16,376 bases of DNA from Sulfurovum sp. (GTDB taxonomy: Bacteria; Campylobacterota; Campylobacteria; Campylobacterales; Sulfurovaceae): positions 1,392-17,767 of the forward strand of contig DYMW01000027.1 of NCBI GenBank assembly GCA_020721385.1, in the 5' to 3' direction. Of the stretch, positions 6,696 through 15,690 are shown piece by piece. Within the stretch, counting starts at the first letter, position 1. Every line of letters begins with the position of its first letter. Under the pieces are notes generated by a model, which saw nothing but the letters and a program-made list of their open reading frames with translations, searched no databases and was not told the DNA's origin. Position numbers and translations under genes: made by a program.

Positions 6696-7523
6696 TTATT
6701 CTTCTATTTTCTCATAAAACCAATTGGTAGCTTCCACAAATCCATCAACACCACCACAATCAAAACGTTTACCTTTAAACTTAAAAGCAATCACTTTACC
6801 CTGTTTTGCTTGTTCTAAAAGGGCATCAGTAATCTGAATCTCACCCCCTTTACCAGGTTTGGTCTCTCTTAAAATATCAAAAATATCAGGCGTTAAAATA
6901 TACCGACCAATAATTACCAAATTGCTTGGTGCATCTTTTGGGTCTGGTTTTTCAACCATGTCGGTTACTCTATAGGTATTATCTGTACCATCTACCAATT
7001 TACCTGCAATAACACCATACTTATGAGTATGCTCTAATGGTATCTCTTCTATGGCAACCACGGAACATTGATACCGTTCAAATACTTCTCGCATCTGTGA
7101 TAAAACCCCTTGCTCTTTATGATAACATAAATCATCTGCCAAGACAACAGCAAACGGCTCGTTACCAATCAAGGTCTCACCTGTTAAGATGGCATGACCC
7201 AACCCTTTCATCTCTACTTGTCTGGTATATGAAAACGTACATTGATTAATTAAGCTTCTAATTTCATCAAGTAGAACTTCTTTGCTCCCCCCTTTAATCT
7301 GATGCTCCAACTCATACGAAATATCAAAATGGTCTTCAATTGCCCGTTTTCCACGACCACTAACAATTGCCATGGTCATAATACCTGCTTCTACAGCCTC
7401 TTCAACCCCATATTGAATTAAGGGTTTGGTTAAAATAGGCAACATCTCTTTGGGTGTTGCTTTGGTTGCAGGAAGAAACCGTGTTCCATAACCTGCTGCA
7501 GGAAACAAACATTTTTTTATCAT
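6696..7523 (-). CDS. galU: UTP-glucose-1-phosphate uridylyltransferase GalU
   Basis: GalU makes UDP-glucose from UTP and glucose-1-phosphate in the cytoplasm, supplying lipopolysaccharide, capsule and exopolysaccharide synthesis. The 275-residue product is full length and has the nucleotide-binding signature GYGTRFLPATK at 11-21, VVLADDL (127-132) with the metal-binding Asp, VEKP (190-193), and GGEIQITDAL (226-235). Its ATG follows AAAGG at a spacing of 7. It is the last gene of the phosphohexomutase-pgi-galU operon, starting 14 bases after pgi. The operon order follows the path from hexose-6-phosphate to UDP-glucose. It ends facing mutY. Confidence 0.96.
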   Translation of the reverse strand: MIKKCLFPAAGYGTRFLPATKATPKEMLPILTKPLIQYGVEEAVEAGIMTMAIVSGRGKRAIEDHFDISYELEHQIKGGSKEVLLDEIRSLINQCTFSYTRQVEMKGLGHAILTGETLIGNEPFAVVLADDLCYHKEQGVLSQMREVFERYQCSVVAIEEIPLEHTHKYGVIAGKLVDGTDNTYRVTDMVEKPDPKDAPSNLVIIGRYILTPDIFDILRETKPGKGGEIQITDALLEQAKQGKVIAFKFKGKRFDCGGVDGFVEATNWFYEKIEE

Positions 7524-7537
7524 TTTTTACCTTTTTA

Positions 7538-8764
7538 TTATCTATTTTTTTCTAGTTTCTTTTTTAATATAATCTTTCCAGACTCTACACCTGGTTGATT
7601 ATAGGTATTGACATTAATCAGTTGTCCAACCAAAGAAGTTAACAATTCATAGTAGTAGATTAATGCACCCATACTCTCTTCATCCACACGTTCTATAATG
7701 ATTTCATCCAAAGGAATATCGCCTTCAAGTTGTAACGCTTCAATTACCGAATCACACTGCATGTTGATTAAATCATGAAAAGTAATACCATTAAGCGTAT
7801 CCAATGATTCCAAGTACGGCAACGTAATATTGGGTACGGTTAACTCACTTTGAAAATCTTCTATTTTAATAAAGGTCACCGATTTATCACGTGTTCCCTC
7901 TACAATCAATTGAAGAAAAGAGTGTTGGTCTTTTGGTCCAATCAATCCGATAGGCGTAACCCCTACATTAAAGGCTGAATTTTTCTGTTTTTTACCCAAA
8001 CTCTCTCCCCAAAGTTGTACATACCACTCTGAAAAATAGCGTAATGTCTCTGAATAGGCAAAGACACAATTAATGTTATAGGTAGTATGGTATTTCGCAT
8101 AAAACATTGCTTTATTCAACAAAGACTCTTTAAGGTATCCATCATTAAAGAAACTCTCTTTTACTTTATTCGCACCTTTTAAAAGAGCGGTGATATCAAC
8201 GCCACAAAGAGCCAAAGGAAGGAGTCCAACGACAGAGAGTACTGAAAAACGCCCTCCTACTTCAGCTGGTAAATAGAATGTTTTAGAGCCTATTTGAGTG
8301 GCAAATTTGTCCAATGCTGACCCTTCATCCGTAATAAAGGTATACATTGAAACATCTTGATGTTTTGCATAAAGGTACTTAAAGATAGAGATGGTCTCAA
8401 CCGTACTTCCTGATTTACTAATAATTAAAAAATGCGATTTTTCAATATCAATTTTTGAGAGTAAATCCATAATATTAAGTGGGTCAGTGCTTTCAAAGAA
8501 GAAAAGCTTTCGTGTTGGAGCTTTAACAGGTTTTAAAAATTCATAAATCGCTCTTGCCCCTAAAGAGCTTCCTCCAATACCTAAAACCACAATGTTTTCT
8601 ATATTTCCATCAAATACTTGCGTATATGCTGAAATATCTTCGATATTTTGTTCAGGTAAATTGTAATACCCAATGTGTAAACGCTCCTCTTTAATTGCTG
8701 AAAAGAGTGCTGTTTTATCCTCTGTTTGTCGGTCGTTTACATTAAAATAAAGTCTATTTTTCAT
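7538..8764 (-). CDS. pgi: Glucose-6-phosphate isomerase (short form)
   Basis: Pgi interconverts glucose-6-phosphate and fructose-6-phosphate. The 408-residue protein is far shorter than the roughly 550-residue enterobacterial enzyme but fits the compact form of Campylobacterota and some other bacteria. Visible motifs are LGIGGSSLGARA (61-72), SKSGSTVET (116-124, phosphate binding), GGRFS (170-174), the catalytic Glu in LWGES (251-255), the catalytic His in QHSFLQ (280-285), and the Lys in NQPGVESGK (389-397). The ATG follows AGGATAATAGT, and only 9 bases separate it from the upstream phosphohexomutase stop, so both are on one transcript. All catalytic positions are present, so it should be active. 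Confidence 0.95.
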   Translation of the reverse strand: MKNRLYFNVNDRQTEDKTALFSAIKEERLHIGYYNLPEQNIEDISAYTQVFDGNIENIVVLGIGGSSLGARAIYEFLKPVKAPTRKLFFFESTDPLNIMDLLSKIDIEKSHFLIISKSGSTVETISIFKYLYAKHQDVSMYTFITDEGSALDKFATQIGSKTFYLPAEVGGRFSVLSVVGLLPLALCGVDITALLKGANKVKESFFNDGYLKESLLNKAMFYAKYHTTYNINCVFAYSETLRYFSEWYVQLWGESLGKKQKNSAFNVGVTPIGLIGPKDQHSFLQLIVEGTRDKSVTFIKIEDFQSELTVPNITLPYLESLDTLNGITFHDLINMQCDSVIEALQLEGDIPLDEIIIERVDEESMGALIYYYELLTSLVGQLINVNTYNQPGVESGKIILKKKLEKNR

Positions 8765-8773
8765 ACTATTATC

Positions 8774-10156
8774 CTATCCTAATAATTTTTTGGCAGTCAT
8801 AATGAGTTGATTTACCTCATCTTCATAAAGCTTTGCCATGGCTTCATCGGTTGATTCAAAACGCGTTACGAGTACAGGGGTGGTGTTACTTGCACGTACC
8901 AATCCCCAACCCTCTTCAAAGTTAATTCGTACCCCATCAACTTCAATAATATTCACTATTTTAGGAAAATTTTCAGGAGGATTTTTTAACAACTCTTTTA
9001 CTTTATCAATAATCGCAAATTTTTGCTCTTCGGTGGTTTCTACTTTTATCTCTTCGGTTGAATAAACCAAAGGCAATGCATCAAGTTCAGCATCCAAATC
9101 AATGCCATCATGAACCAACTCCAACATTCGTAACGTGGCATAAATCGCATCATCATACCCAAAATAACGGTGTTTAAAGAAAATATGCCCACTCACTTCA
9201 CACGCCAAGTCAGCCCCTGTCTCTTTCATTTTTACTTTTAAATTGGAGTGACCTGTTTTATACATAATTGCCGTTGCCCCACGACGTGCCAACTCATCGT
9301 ACATTACTTGTGAACACTTCACCTCACCAATAATGGTTGGATTCTCCATTTTCATCGCATACAACAGTGCCATTTGGTCACCTTTGATGTTGTATTTATG
9401 GGTTAAAACCGCAATTCTATCCGCATCTCCATCATAAGCAAAGGCAATATCTCCCTCTTTTTCCAACAACACTTTAATATCGGCTAAATTGCTCTCGACT
9501 GAAGGGTCTGGATGATGATTGGGAAATGTTCCATCAGGCTCCATGTAGATACCCGTGTAGTTCAACGCCAACGCATCAAAAATATCCGTAATCACCGTAC
9601 CAACAGCCCCATTTCCACCATCCATTACAATCTTGGTTTTCATACCTTTTAGATGAGCAAAAGCGTCCACCATGTAATCAATGTATTGCTGTTTGGTATC
9701 AATTTCAATACGTTCTGTATTGTCTGGAATTTTCATTTCTGCATTGGCAAGAATCTCATCACCCAAGGCATAAATATCTTCTCCAAAAAATGGACTTTTA
9801 TCCAACGTCATTTTAAACCCATTGTACTCACTTGGATTATGAGAACCTGTAATCATCACCGATGCATTCACAGGCTCTTTAACATTAAGAGGATTCACAT
9901 AGTTTGAAAAGTAGTTTACAGGCGTTGCCACCATTCCCATATCCAATACGGTACACCCTGCAAAATTTAAACCCGATGCCAAATAATCACGTAAAATAGG
10001 AGAGTGGGTTCGTGCATCATATCCTATCGAAACCACCCCACCTAATGCTTTGATTTTTTTCCCTAAAAAATACCCAATAAACTTCACACTCTGCTCATTG
10101 AGTTCTTTTTCAAAAATTCCCCGTATATCATATTCTCTAAAAATTGTTTTTGTCAT
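8774..10156 (-). CDS. Phosphomannomutase/phosphoglucomutase
   Basis: This alpha-D-phosphohexomutase moves the phosphate between C6 and C1 of glucose or mannose. The 460-residue product has the phosphoserine loop TGSHNP (103-108, Ser105), the Mg-binding DGDADR (242-247), the sugar-specificity loop EVSGH (320-324) and the phosphate-binding RASNTTP (421-427). Four domains of the AlgC/ManB type are therefore complete. Proteins of this group often use both sugars, so no single symbol (pgm, manB, algC) is given. The operon with pgi and galU favours glucose-1-phosphate supply for UDP-glucose as at least one role. The ATG follows GGGAG at 10162-10166 (minus strand), the strongest ribosome binding site in this operon. 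Confidence 0.94.
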   Translation of the reverse strand: MTKTIFREYDIRGIFEKELNEQSVKFIGYFLGKKIKALGGVVSIGYDARTHSPILRDYLASGLNFAGCTVLDMGMVATPVNYFSNYVNPLNVKEPVNASVMITGSHNPSEYNGFKMTLDKSPFFGEDIYALGDEILANAEMKIPDNTERIEIDTKQQYIDYMVDAFAHLKGMKTKIVMDGGNGAVGTVITDIFDALALNYTGIYMEPDGTFPNHHPDPSVESNLADIKVLLEKEGDIAFAYDGDADRIAVLTHKYNIKGDQMALLYAMKMENPTIIGEVKCSQVMYDELARRGATAIMYKTGHSNLKVKMKETGADLACEVSGHIFFKHRYFGYDDAIYATLRMLELVHDGIDLDAELDALPLVYSTEEIKVETTEEQKFAIIDKVKELLKNPPENFPKIVNIIEVDGVRINFEEGWGLVRASNTTPVLVTRFESTDEAMAKLYEDEVNQLIMTAKKLLG

Positions 10157-10188
10157 TCACTCTCCCATAAATTAATTTATATACGTTC

Positions 10189-10194
10189 ATTATA
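10189..10194 (-). promoter_or_regulatory. -10 box of the phosphohexomutase-pgi-galU operon
   Basis: On the minus strand TATAAT lies 32 bases upstream of the ATG, preceded by TG without the usual extra base. The start of transcription would be near 10182, giving a leader of about 25 bases with the GGGAG site. No strong -35 is visible, which is normal for the inferred phylum. Confidence 0.6.
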
Positions 10195-10219
10195 CATATT
10201 TTATGATGAAATAAAACAG

Positions 10220-10237
10220 AAAAAATGGTTATTTTTT
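10220..10237 (-). terminator. Weak A/T-only stem-loop after gltX
   Basis: On the minus strand AAAAAAT, loop AACC and ATTTTTT pair over 7 bp and are followed by CTGTTTTATTT. With no G-C pairs in the stem it is a weak candidate. If it fails, gltX would read through into the phosphohexomutase operon. Confidence 0.3.
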
Positions 10238-10252
10238 AGCTTAAACTCTTTT

Positions 10253-11644
10253 TTAGATACGGTGATGCCCTATTGCTTTCTCAATACGTGCTACCGTCTC
10301 ATTAACCCCCAAAATCGCCATAATCTCATCAAGCCCTGAGCCTGTCATGGAACCCAAAAGACTGATACGTAAAGGTTGTCCTATTTTTCCAAACCCTATC
10401 GCTTTACCTTCTACAAACTTTTCTAGGACGGCATGATATTCAGGTGGCGTATGCAACGAAGTCTTGTATGTTTTTAATAAGGTTGCAAAATCAGCTAAAA
10501 TTTCATTCGCATCCCCTTTAAAGGCTTTTTTAGAAGCTTTTTCATCATACTCGCTTGGTGGTACTAAAATAAGATTAATTTGATTTGCCAACTCCACCAA
10601 TGTTTTCCCACGCTCTTTGGTGGCATCAAGTAACAGTTCTAACTTATCATGACTTTCGATATGAACCCCATACTCTTTGAGCAATCCTGCCAGTTTAACA
10701 TTGGGCATATTTTTAATATAGTGTGCATTAAGCCATAACAACTTGTCAAGATTATAATTGGAAGAGCTTTTATTAATATTTTTAGGGTGGAACAACGCAA
10801 TCATCTCTTCAACACTAAAAATCTCTTGGTCACCATGACTCCAGCCCAAACGTACCAAAAAATTTAAGAGTGCTTCAGGCAGATACCCCAACACTTTATA
10901 CTCCATCACATCGGTTGCTCCATCACGTTTTGAGAGTTTTTTCCCTTGCTCATTGTTAATCATTGCAACATGATAGAAATTTGGAAGTTTAAACCCTAAC
11001 GCTTCATAAACCACAATTTGTTTTGGTGTATTATAGAGGTGATCATCTCCACGAATGACATCGGTCATGCCCATTAAAGCATCATCAATCGCCACTACAA
11101 AGTTATAGGTTGGTACACCACCTGCTCTGGAAATAACAAAATCGTCTACTTCACTTGATGCAATGCAAATTTCACCTTTCACCCCATCTTTAAAAACAAT
11201 ATTCCCCTCGGTTGGTGCTTTAATACGAACAACATACTCAACACCCTTGGGTGGCGTTCCTTTAAAGTCACGATAACGTCCATCATATCGTGTTCGCTCC
11301 CCTTTTGCCATCTGCCCCTCACGTAAGGCAGTCAGCTCTTCTTTACTCATGTAACATTTATAGGCTTTTCCCTCGGCCAACAATTGGTCAACATATTTAC
11401 CATAAATATCAAATCGTTTTGATTGATAGAGTGCTTCACCATCATAACTCATGCCTACCCACTCAAACGCTTTTAAAATGGCTTCTAATGCCTCTTCAGA
11501 GTTACGAGCCAAATCGGTATCTTCAATACGAAGTAAAAAATTCCCTTGATTTTTTCTAGCCCAAAGCCATGAAAAAAGAGCTGTTCTAAGCCCTCCTATG
11601 TGTAAATATCCTGTTGGTGAGGGTGCAAAACGTGTTGTTGTCAT
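10253..11644 (-). CDS. gltX: Glutamyl-tRNA synthetase
   Basis: GltX charges tRNA with glutamate. Class I signatures are present: HIGG (15-18, the HIGH motif), EDTD (41-44), RGDDH (198-202) and KLSKR (236-240, the KMSKS motif). The length of 463 residues and the run from APSPTGYLHIGG match bacterial enzymes, and the sequence resembles the GltX1 type of Campylobacterota. Many of these have two paralogs, one for tRNA-Glu and one for tRNA-Gln; which one this is cannot be settled here, though the resemblance favours GltX1. I chose ATG at 11644. A TTG two codons upstream (11650) is closer to the AGAAGG site and is possible, but ATG gives the standard N-terminus. The gene has its own promoter. Confidence 0.95.
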   Translation of the reverse strand: MTTTRFAPSPTGYLHIGGLRTALFSWLWARKNQGNFLLRIEDTDLARNSEEALEAILKAFEWVGMSYDGEALYQSKRFDIYGKYVDQLLAEGKAYKCYMSKEELTALREGQMAKGERTRYDGRYRDFKGTPPKGVEYVVRIKAPTEGNIVFKDGVKGEICIASSEVDDFVISRAGGVPTYNFVVAIDDALMGMTDVIRGDDHLYNTPKQIVVYEALGFKLPNFYHVAMINNEQGKKLSKRDGATDVMEYKVLGYLPEALLNFLVRLGWSHGDQEIFSVEEMIALFHPKNINKSSSNYNLDKLLWLNAHYIKNMPNVKLAGLLKEYGVHIESHDKLELLLDATKERGKTLVELANQINLILVPPSEYDEKASKKAFKGDANEILADFATLLKTYKTSLHTPPEYHAVLEKFVEGKAIGFGKIGQPLRISLLGSMTGSGLDEIMAILGVNETVARIEKAIGHHRI

Positions 11645-11676
11645 AATCAATTAACCTTCTTTTAAAATAATCTAAA

Positions 11677-11685
11677 ATTATAACA
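11677..11685 (-). promoter_or_regulatory. Extended -10 promoter of gltX
   Basis: On the minus strand the sequence TGTTATAAT is a perfect extended -10 element (TGnTATAAT). Transcription would begin near 11670, giving a leader of about 26 bases with AGAAGG. It lies in the short gap directly after kdsD. Confidence 0.65.
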
Positions 11686-11697
11686 TAAAGATAATGA

Positions 11698-12642
11698 TTA
11701 AACTCCCAAATCATAAATTTGAACAACGCCTAGCAACTGCTTATCCTCTACCACCAGCAATGAGTTTACTTTATACTCTGTCATTAAGGCTTGTGCTTGA
11801 AGTAGCTTCTCTTTGGCATCAATGGTTTTAGGATTTTGGCTCATCAAATCCCCAGCTTTTAACCTAAAAAAATGCTCTTCACTCCCCTCCATTGCACGAC
11901 GTATATCACCATCGGTAATAATCCCTATAATCGCTTCACCCTCCATCACAATGGCCAACCCCATCTTGCCTTTGGACATCATATGAATAATCTCTTTAAT
12001 CCCATTCTCCACACCACAAAGTGGTAACCACGCTTTTTTCATTACATCTTCCACCCGTGTTAAGAGTCGTCTTCCCAAACTCCCACCAGGGTGAAACTGT
12101 GCAAAATCGGTCTCTTTAAAATTGCGTAGTTTCATTAACGTCACTGCCAATGCATCACCCATCACCAACGTAGCCGTGGTCGATGAAGTGGGAGCGAGTT
12201 GCAAGGGACACGCCTCTTTTTTTACCGATACATTCAGATGATAGGTCGAATTTTTAGCCAATGTAGAGTGAATATTACCACTCATCGCAACAATAATATT
12301 GTCTTGTGATTTCAAAAAAGGAATCAACTTCAACACCTCATCGGTCTCACCAGAATTGGAAATGAGCAGTACCATATCATCTTTTTCTACCATTCCCAAA
12401 TCACCATGATAGGCTTCACCTGGATGCAAAAAGAAACTCGGTGTTCCCGTACTTGCCATCGTTGCAGCAATTTTTTTACCTATAATCCCAGACTTTCCCA
12501 TTCCAGAGACAATCAACTTACCTTCACATTTTAAAATATCCTGCACAGCCCCTTCAAAATCAGGTGTCAACTGTTCTGATAAATGGGCTATCGCTTCTGC
12601 CTCAATGGTAAAAACCTCTTTGGCTATGGTATTGATGTTCAT
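11698..12642 (-). CDS. kdsD: D-arabinose-5-phosphate isomerase (KdsD/KpsF)
   Basis: The enzyme turns ribulose-5-phosphate into arabinose-5-phosphate, the first step of Kdo synthesis for lipopolysaccharide or capsule. The 314-residue product has the full layout: a SIS sugar-isomerase domain (about 40-185) with GMGKSG (47-52), EAYHGDLG (76-83), SNSGET (95-100) and APTSSTTATLVMGDALA (150-166), the linker FHPGGSLGRRL (183-193), and two CBS domains (about 196-255 and 262-314) with ITDGDIRRAM. The symbol kpsF would apply if a capsule paralog exists elsewhere. The ATG follows AAGGA at a spacing of 5-6. It begins 21 bases after hsdR, with no clear promoter in the gap, so it may be co-transcribed with the restriction genes. 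Confidence 0.93.
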   Translation of the reverse strand: MNINTIAKEVFTIEAEAIAHLSEQLTPDFEGAVQDILKCEGKLIVSGMGKSGIIGKKIAATMASTGTPSFFLHPGEAYHGDLGMVEKDDMVLLISNSGETDEVLKLIPFLKSQDNIIVAMSGNIHSTLAKNSTYHLNVSVKKEACPLQLAPTSSTTATLVMGDALAVTLMKLRNFKETDFAQFHPGGSLGRRLLTRVEDVMKKAWLPLCGVENGIKEIIHMMSKGKMGLAIVMEGEAIIGIITDGDIRRAMEGSEEHFFRLKAGDLMSQNPKTIDAKEKLLQAQALMTEYKVNSLLVVEDKQLLGVVQIYDLGV

Positions 12643-12663
12643 ATTTTTCCTTTTTCATAACGT

Positions 12664-15600
12664 CTATAAAGATAAAATTCTCTTTACTGTATTTTGCATG
12701 GCGTGTTTAAACGCTTCATCCTCTGCTATTTTTTTATAAAGTTTCAGTTCTGTTCTTCTTTGTTGGTTCATTACCTCATCAAATATTTTAATATAGGCTA
12801 AATTTTTGGTATGGCTATCGGGATTATTCAGATATTTACGCTCATAATCAGGATGTTGTTGTATCTTCTCTGCGGTTTTTATAAAACGTACTTTTTGCTC
12901 TTCGGGTGTGGCATCCCATCCTTGAAACCACTGGTCATTAAAACTGCTAATAATAGTATCCAATGAATCTTTCTCTTCTCTATCGCCACCATGAACCCCT
13001 CTAGGGTTTGAGCTTTGTGGGTCAAGTATACCATCTTCATCAAGCAACACAATGGCTTCATTGAGTTTGACCCGTTCTAATCCATACGTAGACAAATCAA
13101 CAGACTCCAATAATGCATCTATTTCATCATCTTCTTTATTTAAAACAATCAATTTTGGAATCAGGAACTTTAAAAACCAAAAGAGTTTCTCCCACTCTGG
13201 CTTTTCAAAGGTCATAATAGAAGCCATTTGTCCATATATCTTTACAAACTGTTTGGCTTTTATTTTAAAATCAGCCTTATCTTCATCTTTTAATTTCAAT
13301 TCATGATTAAACCGTTGAGCCGATATATCGATTAATGGGCTAAGTTTTCCTGCCTCTTCACCATTAAAAAAGTCAACAATAAATTGTTCAACCTCATTCC
13401 ATACATAAACATTTACCATCTCTAAATGGGCTTTAATCTCATGTAGCACATTAATGTCCGTAGCCGAGCTTAACAAGGTTTCACCATAGTAAGGTTTAAA
13501 TGATGCTTGTATATCTTCAACCTTATTAAAGAAGTCAAGCACAAATAAATCTTCTGTTTTTTTACCCAATTTTGGAGCAGAACGGTTCAATCGTGACAAA
13601 GCTTGAACAGCTAAAACGCCTTCTAATTTTTTATCAACATACATTGCCGTTAGTTTTGGTTGGTCAAAACCTGTCAAAAATTTATTGGCAACGACCAAAA
13701 GCCTGTATTCATCTTTGTCAAACTCTTTACTTATATCTTTAGAGGGAAAACCATTCATCCCATCTTCGGTAAGGTCAGTACCATTCATGTTTTTTTTACC
13801 CGAAAAAGCAATAATCACTTTAAAAGGATTCCCTTTATCGTTTAAACGCTTCATAATATGGTTGTAGTACAAAATAGCTGTCTCTATATCTTGAGTTATC
13901 ACCATTCCTTTCGCTTTGCCTTTAAGCTTTTTGGTGTTGACTACTTTGGTTATGAAATGCTCTATCATTACATCAGTTTTGGTAGCAATGGTCTCTTGGT
14001 CTCGTTCGACAAAAGCTTTTAATCTCTTGTGGGCTTTTTGTATTTTAAATGCTGGATTATCTTCAATTGATTTTTGTATCTCATAGTAGCTCTTGTAGGT
14101 TGTATAGTTTGCCAACACATCCAATATAAATCCCTCTTCTATGGCTTGTTTCATAGAGTAGAGATGAAAAGGTTTAAAACTTCCATCTTCTTGTTTTACT
14201 CCAAACTTTTTAAGGGTGCTTGATTTTGGTGTGGCTGTAAACGCAAGATAAGAGGCGTTATTTTTTATCTTTCGCTCTCTCATGCTCTTTAAGACTCGCT
14301 CTTCAGTACTTAAACTATTGGCTTCACTTTTACCCATGGCACTGTTCATACTGTCGTGTGCTGAGCCATCTTGTGAACTGTGTGCTTCATCTATAATAAT
14401 CGCAAAGCGTTTGCTACTCAAATCTGCCATGCCTTCAACCATAAATGGAAACTTTTGAATGGTGGTAATAATAATCTTCTTACCACTCTCTAAACTTGCT
14501 TTTAAATCTTTGGCTGAATTGGCATGAGAGATAATGTTTTTTTGCTCTTTAAAGTTATCAATATTGTCTCGTATCTGTTTATCAAGTAGTCGTCTGTCGG
14601 TTACAACGATGACCGAATCAAACAGAGGTTCAGTAATCCCTTTTGCTCCTGTTACTTGTGCTGTTTTGGGGTACGCTCCTAAAAGCTGATAGGCACACCA
14701 TGTCAAAGAGTTTGATTTTCCACTTCCTGCACTGTGTTGAATCAGATAGGTTTGCCCTACCCCTTTTGTGGTGACATCTTCAAGAATTTTTCGAGTTACA
14801 TCAAGCTGATGGTATCGTGGAAAAAAGAGTGTACGGGTTGAGAGTTTCTCTTTCATCTCTCCGCTTAGGCGTACAAAGTGTTCTATCAATCCTGCCAAAG
14901 ACTCTTTGGTTAAAATCTCTTCCCACATATAGGCTGTTTTATATCCATTGGGGTTAACAGGATTTCCTTTGCCTTTTCTATTGCCTTTGTTAAAGGGTAA
15001 AAAGAAGGTGTTTTTTCCCTCTAGTTTGGTGGTCATATAGACCTCATCGGTATCCAATGTAAAATGCACCAAACATCGAGAAAAATTAAGCAGTGTCTCT
15101 TTGGGGTCTCGATTTTCTCGGTACTGTTTTTGCCCATCAATTCTGGCTGTCTGATAGGTCGATGGGTTTTTAAGCTCCATGGTAACAAGGGGTAATCCAT
15201 TTATAAAAAGTACCATGTCTATCTCTAATTTAGGGTTCATTAAAGCGTATCGTACTTGTCGAGTAACGCTAAATTCATTCTTTCTAAAGTTTTGTTTCAC
15301 TGTCTCGGCACTTGAAGCAAGAGGCATTGGATAAAAAAATATAAAATGGGCATCATCAACATTCAACCCTTTTTTCAGAATCTCTAAAATGCCATATTTT
15401 TTGACCATTTTATCCAAGCGTTGAATGATTTTTAATTGATAGTTGCTATCGCGTTGCAGTTTTTCAAGCTCTTCTTGTTGGGTGTTTTCTAAAAAGTGCC
15501 AAAATCGTTTGGTATCGATGGCATAAGTTTTATCAAAATCATAAGGAGAACCCAAATAAAACTTACTGTTAATACCGTACTCCTCTGATGGTTCATCAAA

Positions 15601-15690
15601 AAAAATATCGCTTAACTCTTCTACACACGTACCACTCAAAGCTCTCTCTATGGCTTGTTCAAATGCTTTTTCATTCATTTGGCTTTTCAT
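12664..15690 (-). CDS. hsdR: Type I restriction enzyme R subunit HsdR
   Basis: HsdR is the DNA-translocating and cutting subunit of a type I restriction complex with HsdM and HsdS. The 1008-residue product shows a PD-(D/E)xK nuclease (Asp158, then Glu172-Leu-Lys174), a superfamily 2 helicase with the Walker A AGSGKS (321-326), DEAH at 434-437, TATP (485-488), TGFDQP (673-678) and QALSRLNR (696-703), and a helical C-terminus for complex assembly. All motifs are intact, so the protein should be active. The ATG at 15690 overlaps the hsdS TGA (ATGA), implying coupled translation; Met5 is an alternative start. hsdM is not in the window and is expected beyond the right edge. The coding strand has a run of eight A at 13790-13797, a possible but weak slippage site. 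Confidence 0.96.
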   Translation of the reverse strand: MKSQMNEKAFEQAIERALSGTCVEELSDIFFDEPSEEYGINSKFYLGSPYDFDKTYAIDTKRFWHFLENTQQEELEKLQRDSNYQLKIIQRLDKMVKKYGILEILKKGLNVDDAHFIFFYPMPLASSAETVKQNFRKNEFSVTRQVRYALMNPKLEIDMVLFINGLPLVTMELKNPSTYQTARIDGQKQYRENRDPKETLLNFSRCLVHFTLDTDEVYMTTKLEGKNTFFLPFNKGNRKGKGNPVNPNGYKTAYMWEEILTKESLAGLIEHFVRLSGEMKEKLSTRTLFFPRYHQLDVTRKILEDVTTKGVGQTYLIQHSAGSGKSNSLTWCAYQLLGAYPKTAQVTGAKGITEPLFDSVIVVTDRRLLDKQIRDNIDNFKEQKNIISHANSAKDLKASLESGKKIIITTIQKFPFMVEGMADLSSKRFAIIIDEAHSSQDGSAHDSMNSAMGKSEANSLSTEERVLKSMRERKIKNNASYLAFTATPKSSTLKKFGVKQEDGSFKPFHLYSMKQAIEEGFILDVLANYTTYKSYYEIQKSIEDNPAFKIQKAHKRLKAFVERDQETIATKTDVMIEHFITKVVNTKKLKGKAKGMVITQDIETAILYYNHIMKRLNDKGNPFKVIIAFSGKKNMNGTDLTEDGMNGFPSKDISKEFDKDEYRLLVVANKFLTGFDQPKLTAMYVDKKLEGVLAVQALSRLNRSAPKLGKKTEDLFVLDFFNKVEDIQASFKPYYGETLLSSATDINVLHEIKAHLEMVNVYVWNEVEQFIVDFFNGEEAGKLSPLIDISAQRFNHELKLKDEDKADFKIKAKQFVKIYGQMASIMTFEKPEWEKLFWFLKFLIPKLIVLNKEDDEIDALLESVDLSTYGLERVKLNEAIVLLDEDGILDPQSSNPRGVHGGDREEKDSLDTIISSFNDQWFQGWDATPEEQKVRFIKTAEKIQQHPDYERKYLNNPDSHTKNLAYIKIFDEVMNQQRRTELKLYKKIAEDEAFKHAMQNTVKRILSL

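Noticed and set aside
11645..11650. TTG at 11648-11650 as the start of gltX.
   Set aside because: It only adds two residues before the standard N-terminus. The ATG at 11644 is a stronger start codon, although the TTG has closer spacing to the ribosome binding site, so it is not excluded.
13052..13867. Plus-strand frames inside hsdR.
   Set aside because: They are mirror frames of an intact helicase gene with all motifs present.
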